A stretch of DNA of 6,027 nucleotides. Source: Bacillota bacterium (GTDB lineage: Bacteria; Bacillota; Clostridia; Peptostreptococcales; Anaerovoracaceae). Below are positions 5,962 through 6,027 of this stretch, in pieces; position 1 is the first letter of the stretch, and every line of letters begins with the position of its first letter. Where the stretch lies: positions 1 to 6,027 of the forward strand of contig JAEEVI010000148.1 of NCBI GenBank assembly GCA_016287035.1. The letters run 5' to 3'. The notes beneath the pieces are model-generated. The model searched no databases and was not told the DNA's origin. It saw only the letters and a list, made by a program, of their open reading frames with translations. Made by a program: the position numbers and the translations under genes.

Positions 5962-5964
5962 CCA
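5962..5964 (-). other. Specifier codon UGG (Trp) of the T-box
   Basis: The minus strand reads GAA-TGG-ACTTCCGAG, which matches the usual GAA-NNN-AC...GAG setting of T-box specifier codons. UGG pairs with the CCA anticodon of tRNA-Trp and agrees with the downstream gene product. The alternative frames (ATG, GGA) would imply Met or Gly, which fit neither trpB2 nor the sequence position. Confidence 0.85.
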
Positions 5965-6027
5965 TTCAGTGAAATGTCTCACGCCGCGATCTCACCGCCC
6001 GCGGCTCTCTCATGTGACAGTGACTTC

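Larger units (their letters stand above)
5767..6010 (-). promoter_or_regulatory. Tryptophan-specific T-box riboswitch (tRNA-Trp sensing leader of trpB2)
   Basis: A cis-acting leader RNA that lets transcription continue when uncharged tRNA-Trp binds. Reading the minus strand, AGAGAG (6010-6005) is followed by a GCCGCG/CGCGGC stem (6005-6000 with 5988-5983). Its loop contains GGTGAGA, and GAA-TGG-AC follows. TGG (5964-5962) is in the position of the specifier codon and reads tryptophan. Next come a stem ACGGAG/CTCCGT (5919-5901), a small GCATA/TATGC hairpin (5888-5873), a GACGCG-TTAT-CGCGTC hairpin (5864-5849) and the T-box core GGGTGGCACCGC (5843-5832). In the core, TGGC (5840-5837) would pair with an acceptor end GCCA, as expected for bacterial tRNA-Trp with discriminator G. 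GCAGGA (5833-5828) can pair with TCCTGT (5814-5809) as antiterminator, in competition with the terminator. The promoter must lie past the right edge of the window. Confidence 0.93.

Noticed and set aside
5657..5965. Minus-strand open frame of 102 codons in the leader of trpB2 (possible leader peptide)
   Set aside because: It lies across the T-box structures and terminator. T-boxes do not need translation, there is no convincing ribosome site, and there is no run of Trp codons as in a classical attenuator.

Overview
The window is about 6 kb of moderately GC-rich DNA (high fifties percent by eye). It has compact genes, strong AGGAGG-type ribosome binding sites, intrinsic terminators and a T-box riboswitch. 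That combination points to a Firmicutes-type organism, most likely a GC-rich member of the Clostridia. The taxon is an inference, because no rRNA or marker gene is present.

Layout: (1) 2-1267, plus strand: the 3' two thirds of a zinc/cadmium/lead-type P1B ATPase whose 5' end lies outside the window. (2) 1268-1409: a gap with a possible weak terminator and a good promoter. (3) 1410-2099, plus strand: a single type IV pilin-like or pseudopilin protein with a class III leader, a Gly-Ser linker and an unrecognised C-terminal domain. (4) A strong terminator at 2131-2158 that can serve both converging strands. (5) On the minus strand, read right to left: a tryptophan-specific T-box leader (about 6010-5767), a TrpB2-type tryptophan synthase beta chain (5693-4281), a strong terminator, an 11-TM sodium-dependent NSS/SNF amino-acid transporter (4144-2777, TTG start, own extended -10 promoter) and a small DUF3830 cyclophilin-like protein (2613-2197, own promoter).

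The clearest biology is the T-box and trpB2 unit. The UGG specifier and the UGGC acceptor-pairing sequence both match tRNA-Trp. This leader should therefore switch on trpB2 when tRNA-Trp is uncharged, that is, when tryptophan is scarce. TrpB2 would then make tryptophan from indole (or use serine in a related reaction), independently of a visible trpA. The NSS transporter next door could import tryptophan or another amino acid, but it sits behind a strong terminator and has its own promoter, so co-regulation is not shown. The DUF3830 protein has no known function.

I found no mobile element, CRISPR array, tRNA or rRNA. Nothing here is clearly a new multi-gene system. The points most worth a second look are the inverted repeat centred on the transporter -10 box, the C-terminal domain of the solitary pilin, and the transporter/DUF3830 pairing beside a Trp-controlled trpB2.
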